Source: Dryas octopetala (Eukaryota; Streptophyta; Magnoliopsida; Rosales; Rosaceae). From it: DNA of 64,000 bases. The notes under the pieces are model-generated. The model saw nothing but the letters and a program-made list of their open reading frames with translations. It was not told where the DNA came from and did not search any database. Below, one piece after another: positions 10,226 to 20,819 of the stretch (positions within the stretch are counted from its first letter, which is position 1; every line of letters begins with the position of its first letter). Position numbers and translations under genes: made by a program. The stretch lies in contig OY992839.1 of the NCBI GenBank assembly GCA_963921425.1, positions 1,986,501 through 2,050,500 on the forward strand. The letters run 5' to 3'.

Positions 10226-11160
10226 CTAGGAGGTGGAACACAATTTCCATGCAAGTATTTTGTTGTCTCAAAACTTAATGGAGTTAGAGTACAGGCCTGG
10301 CAGCTATTTCTTGGAAAAATTTGTACATATCATCCCTACCATAGCGTTTTCAAAACTCATGGAAATTGCTCTGGCCCTACAATACCAATATCGTTTCCAC
10401 ATTAAAATAAAATAAAATAAAGAAAACGAAAAGCGTTTCCACATAAACACAACGTTCATGGCCGGTACCGGCCCACTGGGGCCCGCAATCATTTTCATCA
10501 CCACCGCAATAGGTCCAATCTTCTGGGCCTTAAAACTCGATTGGTCCTATTGTAATGGAACTTGGTTTCTATTCATCCAATAAATTAATTAATCTCCGTT
10601 TTAATGAAATTTATTTTTTTTGGCCAGGTTTTAATGAAATTCTTAATCTCATTATAACACATGATTTTTTTTTTTTTTACTGGAAAGCTGGCAATGCCTA
10701 GTTTTCAAAGTTCAGCTAGAGATTAGACTGTAATTAAAGAGAGTAACTAAGATCAGAATAAGGAGCTATTAAGAGGCTAAAGCATAGTTTGAATCAGACT
10801 CCAACGTTGTAAGGGGTGGATATAAAAGAGGATTAGGAGAGTGTGAAGAACCTAAACTTTTACATAAGAAAGGTGAACCCCTTGAATCAAGGGTCACGAA
10901 TGCATGTTCAAAAATGCTCTAACAGAGAATATATCCTTCATCCTTGTCCATTTCTAGACTGGGATAATTACTGATATTAGTTTGGGATTTATGCATGTAC
11001 ATAACAATATGCGGCTACGTACACAACAAATTAACAATTTGATTCTTTCCTTCAAAGTAAAAACAACTGCTTAGAAGATAAAAGGTATCATAAAATACAA
11101 ATTAGGAACAAAATAACATGCATGCAGAACAGAATTAACAACTTTTTTTCTTTGAAGGAT
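10226..11160. other. intergenic, no gene seen
   Basis: AT-rich spacer with homopolymer runs (T12 near 10667). Short open frames have no recognisable similarity or codon structure. Confidence 0.5.
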
Positions 11161-11164
11161 CGAC

Positions 11165-11172
11165 TATAAATA
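11165..11172 (+). promoter_or_regulatory. TATA box of the decayed CTNIP-like gene
   Basis: CTATAAATA lies about 78 nt upstream of the position where the start codon should be. The promoter core therefore survives although the coding sequence is broken. Confidence 0.5.
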
Positions 11173-11242
11173 CGTACCATTACTTAATTAATTGGTACTA
11201 ACCCTGTAACCCAACTCACAGTATCAAATTAAACTATGTTTA

Positions 11243-11475
11243 ATTAAGGTTGGGAACAAAGCCCTCCTCCTGCTCATTTTGTTTTTCATGTTGGTTGTGA
11301 TTGTAGTAGCAGCTGATCATGGAGGGCCTTTGGATGGCTCAGGGTCGAAGCCGACGATTGTCGCCAAGGTGCAATCTTTTCAACTCGTCGTTTCCATGAC
11401 AAAGGCCCCGTGCCACCAACTGGCTCCAATCCTTGCACGGTTATCCCCAAACCTGGTGACGGACATTGCAACTAA
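11243..11475 (+). pseudogene. decayed CTNIP/SCREW-like secreted peptide gene
   Basis: The last 24 codons in one frame read GPVPPTGSNPCTVIPKPG followed by a second cysteine and a stop (TAA 11473-11475). That matches the C-terminus of the intact gene at 15202, including both cysteines. A hydrophobic leader (LLLLILFFMLVVIVVAA) precedes it but in another frame. A frameshift therefore lies between about 11370 and 11395. Alignment of the leader with MRFCVRKSLLL of the 15202 gene puts ATT (11243-11245) where ATG should be, so the start codon also seems lost. A shorter start at 11288 is possible. It could instead be a functional gene with a sequencing error or unusual splicing, but two independent defects favour decay. 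Confidence 0.65.
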
Positions 11476-12059
11476 TCACAACCCGTAATCAAGTAGAGAA
11501 TCCAATTCGTAACATAATATATATTAGATTGCTACATTTAGATATATAAGATCTGATTTTCTTGTATATGCCATAGTAAGTATAAATGTTTTGGAGTTTA
11601 ATATGTCTGTGATTTAATTTTAAATCATTTATGTTCACATTAAATTGTTCTCTTGCTTTCTGAATGTTTTCAATTTGCGATGTGACAATTTAATTGGAGC
11701 TGTCCTCATGTGTCTCATATCTCATACTTTAGGCCATGCCAAAATCAAATCCAATACAACCACGCTCATAGAATTCTTCTTTTTCTAATGGGTCTGGTGG
11801 GTTTTCATTTTGTCCCCACGTTCTAGTTTTGGGCTCATGGGCATTTTGGGCCGACTGGCCCATGCCCATAAGAGATTGCATTCTCGTTTTCAATTTCACC
11901 CAAAAAAAGGAACATAGAGGGACAGCTGCCGCTAGAATTTTGGGTGGTCATCATCCAAAACGAGTCGCATAACAAAAAGGAAATAGTAAAACAAATTACT
12001 AAAATTTTTAAAAAATCAAAGACAAGAAAAAGCCCTAAAATTCTGATCTTGGAAACACA
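11476..12059. other. 3' flank of the peptide pseudogene and bHLH promoter region
   Basis: Contains the second copy of the repeated flank (about 11585-11745) and then AT-rich DNA leading to the bHLH gene. No further gene seen. Confidence 0.5.
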
Positions 12060-12618
12060 CTCTCTCCTCATGTTTGGCAACTTTGTTGTACGCTTGTAGT
12101 GAAGTGGAATCGAAGAATCTATGTCCAAGCTTAGTTTCAACCACAGACCCACATCAAGTTCCAGGTAATCAGATCTATATTTATATTCTCGGCCTGTGTT
12201 TTGGAGTTTTGCAAACTAATTTTGTGCTTCCCAAAACTCCATAAGCTATAAGCAGTAAAGTGATAGTTTTTCTGTATATGAAGTATTCTCAGGATCTGGG
12301 AGATGGGTAAGCCTAAATTTCTCAAATTTGTTAAGTTTCAGTGTAGTATTGAGAGATCTTCTCAAAGTTCTGATATTTGTGTAGACATGAACCTCTGAGA
12401 TGTGTTGAATTTCAGTATTGTACTTTGTGATTCAAGTAGTAGCTTGATTTGCTTGTGCAAGGTTTCCACAAAGATTTTGAATTTCTGTATTTGATCGAGT
12501 TAAAAGTTTGGAGTTGTATTTTTGTGGCTCGTGGGAAAGCAAGATAATTATTGAAGTGTTATAGTTTTAGGATTTTAGGATTTTTGTGATTTAGTTGTGG
12601 AAGGAGAAATTTTCTAAG
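12060..12618 (+). other. probable 5' leader of the bHLH gene, with candidate leader intron
   Basis: A donor-like CCAG-GTAATC is at 12161-12170, and the following 400 bases are T-rich and intron-like before the coding start. An upstream ATG at 12121 opens a short frame across that donor. These features suggest a spliced 5' untranslated region. This is inference only. Confidence 0.4.
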
Positions 12619-14121
12619 ATGGGTGAGAAGTTTTGGGTGAATGAAGAAGAGAAGGTTATGATGGAGTCAGTACTAGGTACTGAAGCCTGCCAGTTCTTGA
12701 TCTCATTGGCTTCTGAAAATGTATTGTCCGACTTGGTTAGGCCTCCCAGTAAACTGGGTGTGCAGCAAGGGCTTTGCCAGCTTGTCCAAGGGTCCAATTG
12801 GAATTATGCCATTTTTTGGCAGGTTGTCGGCTCAAAATCTGGTGGACCTGCCTTGATTTGGGGTGATGGACATTGCAGAGACACAAAGGGTGGTGGACTT
12901 GGAGACCAGAATTCCAGTGTGGATAGCAGTTTGGAGGGACTGCAGAATAAAGAGGAGGTGAAGAAGTGGGTGCTTGAGAAGCTCCACGCATGTTTCGGTA
13001 GTTTGAATGAGGATAACTATGCGAGGAGGTTGGATGGGGTGTCAGATATAGAAATGTTTTACCTCACTTCAATGTATTATACATTTCAACTTGATTTACC
13101 TTGTGGTCCTGGGGAGTCTTACAAGTCTGGTAGATCAATTTGGGCTTCAGATGTGGCTGGTTCTTTACATCATTACCAGTCGAGATCATTTTTAGCAAGA
13201 TTGGCTGGTTTCCAAACAGTGGTATTTGTCCCTATGAAATCAGGAGTTGTGGAGCTTGGTTCGGTCCAGTCAATTCCAGAAGAACAGAATGTCATGGATA
13301 TGGTTAGAAGTGTATTTGGAGGATCTAGTTCTGTTCAGGCAAAGGTATTCCCAAAGATTTTTGGACGTGAACTAAGTCTTGGTGGTCCAAAATCACAATC
13401 AGTCAATATTGCCTTTTCCCCAAAGATAGAAGATGACTCTGCATTTGCTTCAGAATCTTTTGAATTACAAGCAGTAGGCACTTCAAATGGATGTCGAAGT
13501 GAGGAGAGTGAAGTAAAACTGTTTCCGCAATTGAACCAAATGATGGTGGGGGGTTTCAGTTCTCAGACGAGAGTTTCAAGTTTGGAGCTGCCTAAGGATG
13601 AATCATCGGCACAAGTTGATGAGCGGAAACCCAGAAAAAGAGGTAGAAAGCCTGCCAATGGGAGAGAAGAACCATTGAATCATGTGGAAGCAGAGCGGCA
13701 GAGGCGTGAGAAGCTTAACCAGCGGTTCTATGCACTAAGAGCTGTTGTTCCTAATATATCGAAGATGGATAAAGCCTCTCTTCTTGGTGATGCCATTACC
13801 TATATCACTGATCTCCAGATGAAGATCAGGGTCATGGAAACTGAAAAGCAGATGGTAAACAACAAGCAAAAGCAGTTGCCAATTCCAGAGATTGATTTTC
13901 AGGAACGACATGAGGATGCAGTTGTAAGGATGAACTGTCCATTGGATTCTCACCCGGTTTCTGATGTCATCAGAACACTTAGGGAACATAAAATTGTAGC
14001 TCAAGATTCTAATGTTTCCATAACAGACAACGATAAGGTGATTCATACATTCTCTATTCAAACTCAGAGTGGCGATGCTGAGCAGTTAAAGGAGAAGTTG
14101 GTGGCCTCTCTTTCAAAATGA
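12619..14121 (+). CDS. BHLH3: bHLH transcription factor of the JAM/bHLH3 group
   Basis: Single-exon gene, 500 residues from the ATG at 12619 ([20 protein letters not shown]), which matches the start of Arabidopsis bHLH3/JAM3. A bHLH-MYC_N domain covers about 10-200, including the JAZ-interacting stretch [17 protein letters not shown] basic [15 protein letters not shown] nuclear signal precedes the bHLH (about 350-400), with H355, E359 and R363 giving the E-box-binding pattern. An ACT-like region ends the protein. JAM proteins lack the strong activation domain of MYC2, compete with it for G-boxes and restrain jasmonate responses in the nucleus. It lies within the secreted-peptide cluster, but nothing in the sequence shows shared regulation. 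Confidence 0.92.
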   Translation: MGEKFWVNEEEKVMMESVLGTEACQFLISLASENVLSDLVRPPSKLGVQQGLCQLVQGSNWNYAIFWQVVGSKSGGPALIWGDGHCRDTKGGGLGDQNSSVDSSLEGLQNKEEVKKWVLEKLHACFGSLNEDNYARRLDGVSDIEMFYLTSMYYTFQLDLPCGPGESYKSGRSIWASDVAGSLHHYQSRSFLARLAGFQTVVFVPMKSGVVELGSVQSIPEEQNVMDMVRSVFGGSSSVQAKVFPKIFGRELSLGGPKSQSVNIAFSPKIEDDSAFASESFELQAVGTSNGCRSEESEVKLFPQLNQMMVGGFSSQTRVSSLELPKDESSAQVDERKPRKRGRKPANGREEPLNHVEAERQRREKLNQRFYALRAVVPNISKMDKASLLGDAITYITDLQMKIRVMETEKQMVNNKQKQLPIPEIDFQERHEDAVVRMNCPLDSHPVSDVIRTLREHKIVAQDSNVSITDNDKVIHTFSIQTQSGDAEQLKEKLVASLSK

Positions 14122-15000
14122 TCCGACTGTAAAGTAGTGTTTGTATCATGTATCTGTATGCATCTTCCTGACAGAAAAATGGGTTTTGTTGTTGTTGTTG
14201 TTGTTGTTGACTAACTGATGAGTGTGTTTATCTGACATTAATGATTTGTGATCTAAGAATCTAACTTAAGATTGTTGATTGTTTAGTAATCCAAGTGTCT
14301 AACTTAAGGTTGTTAAATATCTTTTGCAATCTGAAGTTGTTCAAATTGCAAAAGATATGAAGTTTGAGAACATGTTTGGAAGACACTGATTCTCTGTTAT
14401 GAATTTATCCCTGTATTCATCCTTCTTAAAAGTTTCAATACACCAGCAGAAAAGCTTCTACATACATATTGATATTATATATATATATATATACTTTTTT
14501 TAATGAATAAAATAGTCTCTTTTTGTGGGAAGGCTGGGAGGAACCTTGGTCAAGGAAAGATAAGGAAAAAAATAATAAATAAAAAGTATTCTTGGGGTCT
14601 ACACTTGGCTCTGCCAGTCAATAACGAATTCAAATATCAATCCAGTACAATGTTTCTTCATATTAGAACCTGTTGTTATCATGTAAAGAATATTGTTTGA
14701 ATTTGACCCTTTGCAGCATATGCTTTGCTCAGCGCTTGCATAGGTGCATTGTTACGGGTCAGATAAGTGAAAGAAAGTGAATTGTTCATCTGGGGCTTAG
14801 TCATAATCAACCAAACCATATGATGTTTACTTTTAATTTTTCTCTTCTATATGGGTCCGGATTCAATTTTTCACCCAGATGGTACTGAACCAAACATACA
14901 CTGCAATAAACATATACACAGTGTGTGACTGTTTGGCGTCCAAGTAACCGTGTATTTGATTCATTCTAAGTACTTAATATTCAACCTTCAAACAACATTG
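14122..15000. other. intergenic between bHLH3-like gene and peptide gene
   Basis: Probable bHLH 3' untranslated region with a GTT microsatellite near 14187, then AT-rich DNA. No gene seen. Confidence 0.5.
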
Positions 15001-15002
15001 CT

Positions 15003-15070
15003 AAGTCAAACTCAGACATAATATAGTCAAAGACATACCCATTTGAAATTAAAGAGAGGCCCTATATAAG
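15003..15070 (+). promoter_or_regulatory. core promoter of the CTNIP gene: TATA box and two W-box cores
   Basis: CTATATAAG at 15063-15071 lies about 135 nt upstream of the ATG. AGTCAAA occurs at about 15004 and 15027, which is TTTGAC on the other strand. These are WRKY-binding W-box cores 35 to 60 nt upstream of the TATA box. Confidence 0.5.
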
Positions 15071-15201
15071 TAGCTCTACTCCACCCATTTCCTTACAAAC
15101 TACTGTGATCAAAACTCAAATCAAAGAAAGGATAGAAAAAACAGAGAGACAAATATAAAGTTGATCCATTGAGTTTGAGTAATCTCAATTAAGTCTCAAA
15201 G

Positions 15202-15426
15202 ATGAGGTTCTGTGTCAGGAAAAGCCTATTGTTGTATACTGTTTTTATTCTTGTCATTTTGTTTTCTTATGTACAACTTGGAGAAATGAGGCAATTGAGA
15301 GCAGAACAATGGGCTAAGAACCATGGTCTTGTTCTTGTATTTCAGTCCCTCCGGGGTGACCCCCCCCCAACAGGCTCCAATCCCTGCACCAACATCCCTG
15401 GCCAGGGCACCGGTACCTGCACCTGA
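15202..15426 (+). CDS. CTNIP/SCREW-type secreted signalling peptide precursor, two-cysteine form
   Basis: 74 residues: a basic N-tip (MRFCVRKS), a hydrophobic signal peptide to about residue 27, a variable middle, and the C-terminus GSNPCTNIPGQGTGTC plus one Thr. The exact CTNIP pentapeptide and the two spaced cysteines are the hallmarks of the CTNIP/SCREW phytocytokines. In Arabidopsis these are sensed by the receptor kinase HSL3 (NUT) and modulate immunity and water loss. The ATG at 15202 is the first in a leader with a good TATA box. After the stop, the next frame continues with GQMNVAGQAMHAS, which resembles the C-terminal extension of the 26403-26768 gene, so the native end may have been altered by a frameshift. 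This is the only intact copy here with both cysteines. Confidence 0.8.
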   Translation: MRFCVRKSLLLYTVFILVILFSYVQLGEMRQLRAEQWAKNHGLVLVFQSLRGDPPPTGSNPCTNIPGQGTGTCT

Positions 15427-15887
15427 AGGACAGATGAACGTAGCTGGCCAAGCTATGCATGCATCCATGTCCTTCCTCATTAATCAGACTCTGAACCAGG
15501 ACCAATGCTCTTAGTTTCAACTGCATGTGTATATGTAGCCAATTATTTTGGATGCTAAATTAGCATCTTTGCATATACACTTTGTAATTTATGTAACCCC
15601 TTTTTTTCATTTGTTTTTTTGCTTGGAAACAACCATGTCCATTGTCAAATAGGGTTTCGGTTGTGAACTCAGGCAATTGTCTTAACTTGGAATAATTATT
15701 TTATATAGAATTCATTCTATTTGCTTCATCTAATATTTGTTCTTTTAAGTAATTTCACAAAAGAACGTAAAAAATTAATTAAAATGAGAATGGAAGAATA
15801 AAAACCACTCCAATGCGAAGTGAATTGGCATTATTCAATAGTTATTCAGTAAGTTGGTGGCATTATCATTGAAATATGAATGAGGCC
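15427..15887. other. intergenic, 3' flank of the CTNIP gene
   Basis: Includes the out-of-frame box resembling the longer paralogue (to about 15514) and then AT-rich spacer. No gene seen. Confidence 0.5.
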
Positions 15888-16430
15888 AATTTTGCTTTTG
15901 GTACCCTCAAAGTTCTACTTTAATACTTATAGTTTCAATTGTGTCGAATTTGATATGTTGTTTACAAATTAAACAGTGCAATTTCAATATATATTTGCAA
16001 TTTCGTTAATTTGAAGGACATTTAAGTCTTTTTAAGTGAAATTTAACTTGCCTAATATGATTAATAAAATATAGTCAATTCCATGAAATTAAAAAACAAA
16101 AAAAAGAACCCATCGTCTTTCACCAAGGAGTCATGGAGTTCACCGTCTGAAGTTGTAAACTTTTCCCTTTTCTCAACAACGCAAATTTCATGTTGCTCAA
16201 GAACCGAATTGAGGCTCAACCGCATGCCACCCCCAATTCCCAGCCCAAGAAACTCATCACAAGCAGGAAGATTGCCGATGGATCACGGCAAGGACTGGAA
16301 TTTCAATTTGAAGCAAACGTGAGAGCCCGAGACAAACGATGTGGGAATGGACTTATTAAAATTATAAGACCAAAATGAAACCTTGAACAAACTATAGTCT
16401 ATAGGTACCAAAAATGAAATTTAACATTAA
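15888..16430. mobile_element. inverted-repeat element, probably non-autonomous DNA transposon
   Basis: Ends are imperfect inverted repeats: CAATTTTGCTTTTGGTACC...ACTTATAGTTT on the left, and the complement of ATAGTCTATAGGTACCAAAAATGAAATTT on the right. The middle (about 16100-16320) is clearly richer in GC than the surroundings and reads open on both strands, suggesting a captured host fragment, but I do not recognise it. Boundaries are approximate and no target duplication was confirmed. Confidence 0.45.
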
Positions 16431-17459
16431 AAAAATGTTACTAACTCTGACACACATGAGGTGAGACTCATGATGTTATCAGCCTCATCCTATATAAATA
16501 GAATCGAGAAAATAATTAGCGCATCTTTCATTGAATAATTACTAGACATGCCGGAAAAAAAAAATTTGAATCTTTTCATATAATGAAATGAGTAAATTTC
16601 TTAATTTTAAATACTTTTATACTAATTAGCTCAATCTAATGATATTTTTCTCTGCTACTTTTTTTGAATAGGTCAAATGAAACAAAAACTAAAGTGAAAA
16701 ATAAGGAAACCCGAGTCTAACATATTAGGCCAGATTAGCGAGGTTGGATCTGCCTACTATATATATAAAAATATAAAATGCAAAATAAAATAGCTAAATG
16801 AATTAGATCAATCGAGGAGTCTTGATGAGAGGTGTCCAAATAATAGAGAAAATCTTGAATGTCATATGTTCGTAGAGTTTAAAGTAATTGTTGTCCCACT
16901 CCCACATCGGTTAAGATTTTTTAAAATAGTGATAATTGTCAGTGGTCATGTGATGATTTGGGATCCAAACACTTCTAAAACGATTCCAATTCATCATTCA
17001 TTTTGGGCTAATTTTATGGATTTTTTATTTTCATTTAAAGAGAGAGACTTCTTCTATATTGTACAGTACTACTAAATTAATAATTAGTTGGTTCCAATTT
17101 ACTTTTACTTTTATATACTCTCAAATACTATCTTGTTTTAATTAATTTTCTTTTCCAAAAACGAATAAGTAATTAAGTAAAGTATATATATATATGGCAT
17201 GAAAACTTTTGTAATAGGTACATAACTCAAAGAACATTAATATTTAATTTATAACGAGGAGAATTTATGCATAATGAGATGAAACTCCAAATATGAATGC
17301 AATAGCAAAAAAAAATTATTGTTATTATGATATAATTAAGACACTTGGCCGTTTTACATCATGATATATTCATATTCAACTTTGTTCTATAAAATTGATT
17401 AATTAAGGTGTGGCGGGTGGATTAGAAAGATTCTAATTAGAAACGGTCTCTTTAGTAAA
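16431..17459. other. intergenic, no gene seen
   Basis: AT-rich spacer with short TA microsatellites. Nothing recognisable on either strand. Confidence 0.5.
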
Positions 17460-18497
17460 TGTCAAGTCAAATGGGACTTCAGTCATCAACTCATCACCAT
17501 ATAAATATCGTTTTTTCTGAAATAATTGTCAAAGTATTCATGTCGTGTAAAAGGTTAACACGGGCCGATAATTCAAATATTCAACATTCAAGGGCTTGTA
17601 CGCTTCCCCACCAAGCTGCTTTTTTTTTTTTTTTTTTTTTCTTCATAGTTTTGCACTTTTGCTTCCCCACCAAGCTTTAACTCTCAGTTTAAGAGAGTGC
17701 AATTAATGTATTTTGCGGTGCAAGCAATGAAGCAAATGGTATGAAGAAAAACTCAACAAGACTACAAGAGATTTGGTCAAGATAGCAATATTGTAAACCC
17801 ACAAGTCAATCTTAATTAACCTTTCGAGTAATGTTATATATATATATATATATATCATATTTACTATTCTCTCTTTGTTTCTCTTGAACTCAGATCACTT
17901 CATAGATGAATCTCAAATATTTTCGAAAAAGGCTAAATGGTGTTAATGATTTTCAAACCCAGATATAATATATATATATATATATCCCCCCCCAAAAAAA
18001 AGTCAACTGCGAGTCTGCGATCAAATAGTAGAATACGTTAACAAAGCTAGCAGCTACCTAGCAAGCTCGATCAACTTAATCACAATTAAAATTATTATTA
18101 TACTACAGGGGAGAGTCATGGTCCAAAATGCATATTCAAGCAGTAGAAACAAGAAAATATTGCTCAATTTTTGCTCTTAATTTCAACTCTTTTCTCACAT
18201 GAAATTGGTCCAACATAAATTCTACCCACAATATTATGAATGTGAAAAATGTGTTAATTAATTAATCTTGACCTTATTGTAAGATATCCATATACATCCT
18301 CCAAAAAAAAAATCATTAATTATATATTAGGATGAATTAGAATTTTCCAACATAAATATTGTGTATATGCAACACATGACCACGCAGGTCTCGAAGATTT
18401 TAATTTTGAAATTACCTAGCCAGTTTCTTTTGGCATGACCCATTCTTTTTTTGGCCAGGTGGCATGACCCATTCAATTCCAACCTTTGAGCATAATC

Positions 18498-18605
18498 GTC
18501 AATAGTCAAAACAACGAACAAATACATATATATTGAATAATTGAAATATTCCAAGTCATGTACTTATAAGTTGGTCCATCCATATACATATTGATGCATA
18601 TAAAA
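18498..18605 (+). promoter_or_regulatory. conserved promoter block: paired W-box core and TATA box (unit 1)
   Basis: GTCAATAGTCAA at 18498-18509 reads TTGACTATTGAC on the other strand, that is two TTGAC cores. About 90 nt later TATAAAA (18599-18605) forms the TATA box in a GATGCATATAAAAA context shared with units 2 and 3. WRKY control is inference from the motif. Confidence 0.55.
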
Positions 18606-18781
18606 ACCCCTGCATCCCCCATCTATTATTCATTCATATTCTTTCATTCATTCATTCATTCCATCTTTCGCTTACAAGTTACAACCCAACAAAAGAGAAA
18701 AAGAGAAAAAGAGAAAAAGAGAAAAAGAGAAAAAGCAATAGAATTTTTGTTTTCCCACAACCCAACAAACCCAACAACAAA

Positions 18782-19003
18782 ATGAAGTTCTCAAACATGG
18801 CTTTGGTGGCCATTCTGGTGGTTTTTCTTATGCTCATGATGCAGTCAGAGGAGGCGTACGGCAGAGTGTTGCATGGAGAACCATCATTAAAGTCGATTAG
18901 GGGCAGAATTGTCAATCCACCCTCCTTCCCTATGATTATCAAGCAAGTACTGCGGGGTCCAGTCCCACCCGGTGGTTCTAATCCAGGGACTAACATCCCC
19001 TGA
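18782..19003 (+). CDS. GTNIP-type secreted peptide precursor, cysteine-free
   Basis: 73 residues. The signal peptide MKFSNMALVAILVVFLMLMM is followed by QSEEAYGRVLHGE, a basic SIRGR stretch, and the C-terminus RGPVPPGGSNPGTNIP directly before the stop. The layout matches the CTNIP gene at 15202 (VPP, GSNP and TNIP in the same order), but Cys of CTNIP is Gly and the second Cys is absent. Leader DNA has a GAAAAA microsatellite (18694-18740). It is the least similar of the three tandem copies and ends three residues earlier. Family membership is inferred from motif order. Whether it is an active ligand without the disulfide is unknown. Confidence 0.72.
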   Translation: MKFSNMALVAILVVFLMLMMQSEEAYGRVLHGEPSLKSIRGRIVNPPSFPMIIKQVLRGPVPPGGSNPGTNIP

Positions 19004-20002
19004 ATAGAATTATAGAACCAATCCAAACACTACTACTGCACAGAAGGTTAATGGAGGCTTCGATCTACAATTCAAACCATTAACCAAAGATTGCAGAGGG
19101 CTACATTTCTTCAACTTAATTACATATTAACAGGCCTAATTGTGGCTTTAATTTATGTTCTTATTCTTGGCAGTGAATAACATGACATTATGTACCTGCA
19201 GAATGCAGCTGGTCTTTTATTTTCTTTGATAAGTTGTAAAAAAACGTGTATTAGCTTCACATATATAGTGTATGAATTGGACAGAATATATATTGTAGAA
19301 CAAGTGCAAAGGACGTTCTTTCTTTCTTAATTTCATTTTGCTCATGTATGTATAACTTGTATCTTAAGAGAGAATAAATAATTATACAAATTTATTTTTT
19401 CTTCTATTTTCCTTTAACGTACAGTGAGTTTAAAAGCTAGTTACATTACCTTTTTGTTGACCAACATAGTTAAAGGGAAAGAAAAGGTGCTGCTTGTTTT
19501 ATTATACATAGAAATTCTGGTGGCTTCAAATTAAATATAGTAATTAATTCCTGCAATTTAATTTTAACCAAGTTCAAAGCACACGTATAGATAGCAGAAG
19601 TACCAGCTCTGACCTTTGTTGACACTGGTACGTAACATATGGGCCTTTGATATGGCTTTACATCATTGAAATTAATTAACAGTCTACAATTAATATATAT
19701 ATATATATATATATGATCTGCATCTGGTTTGAAATTTATATGTACTTTGAGGTCAATTACGTACTCTTAGTTATCAAATTTGGTGCCAAAGAGAAAGGAA
19801 AAGGTGGCCACCTTAATTATGTGGTGCAAAATAGTTTCATGGTCCCTCTGATCATTGGCAAATTATTTTGCATATATGAGAAGCTGCAATATCTAGGTAT
19901 ATTAGTTAATTAATTAGTTTTATTGATAAAAGAATTTCAATTAATTTTATTTTTCCAGCATCATTAATTCCTAATATATGAATTAAGTTGGGTATTTAAT
20001 TT

Positions 20003-20819
20003 AGAGAAAATTGGACTATTGGTCCATTTATTTTGTAAAAAATTTCATATATTGTAGTCCACAATCTATTTTTTATTTTTTATTGGTCTATGAATTGTCT
20101 GTAATCCTAGCGTGGTTCAAACCATCAAATTAGCTTGAAAGACCGTCAAATTAGCTTGAAAGACCGTTTATCTTAATCATGGAGGTATTATTGAGGGGCA
20201 AAGTTGTGATTTCCCCTCATATTATTCTTCCCCAACCTCTTACCAGCCTTCCTCAAAGAAAGGAGAGGAGGAGAGAACTACGCACTTGTTTGCAATCAAC
20301 TTGAAGGGCATATTAAGGATCCGCCCGCCACGTTGCGTTGCATGTGGACCTATGCCACCACCTAGGTTGACTCCGACAATAAGCTCCAGACTCGAACTGA
20401 CAAGGTCAGTGCCGAGAACCCGACTTGGAATGACCAGCCGCTTAATTTGTCTATCTGGTCACATCTGGGTTTGTAGCCACCGAGACCTCAAGCATCACCG
20501 TCGAGATCTACGCTTTCAGCTACATCCAAATTCGGTGTCAACACGACGGCCGTCGACGGCCCTGACATGGCTCCACCATTGAATGAAGGAAGCGAGAGGC
20601 TGGTCAGAGATTGGGGGAAGAATATGAGGGGAAATCCCAACTTTGCCCCTCAACATTACATAGTTCAGTGCACATGACTAAAATAGATGTTTTATTTGAC
20701 GATTTTGGACCATTATGGAAAACGTTAGACAATTCATAGATCAATAAAGAACAAAAAAAAGATTATAGACTAATATAAAATTTTTTAAATAATAAGTGAA
20801 TCAATGATGCAATTTCCTC
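20003..20819. mobile_element. Pack-MULE-like element with long inverted repeats and captured C2-domain fragment
   Basis: Two arms of about 230-250 bp are inverted copies of each other: AGAGAAAATTG... and ...TATTGAGGGGCAAAGTTGTG on the left match the complement of the right arm, including TTTATTGGTCTATGAATTGTCT. The element is flanked by a perfect 8-bp direct repeat TTTAATTT (19995-20002 and 20820-20827). The core holds a GC-richer fragment of a host gene. Long inverted arms and gene capture suggest a Mutator-like Pack element; 8 bp is slightly short for that superfamily. It sits between tandem units 1 and 2. Confidence 0.75.
20325..20520 (+). pseudogene. captured fragment of a C2-domain protein gene
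   Basis: One frame reads MWTYATT, a TAG stop where Trp is expected, then VDSDNKLQTRTDK, ENPTWND and QPLNLSI. This is the beta-strand pattern of plant SRC2/BAP-type C2 domains (typically YAVVW.D...Q.TR.D..G.NPTWND). There is no start, no complete domain, and one nonsense codon. It is carried inside the inverted-repeat element, so it was captured from elsewhere. Confidence 0.65.

Larger units (their letters stand above)
17460..19620 (+). repeat. tandem segmental unit 1 carrying the 18782 peptide gene
   Basis: The segment begins with AAATGGGACTTCAGTCATCA and TCATGTCGTGTAAAA-GGTTA, which recur at about 20889-20960 ahead of unit 2. The promoter, leader, coding sequence and 3' flank (ACAGGCCTAATTGTGGCTTT, then CAGAATGCAGCTGGT) recur in units 2 and 3. 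Ends are approximate. Confidence 0.7.
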
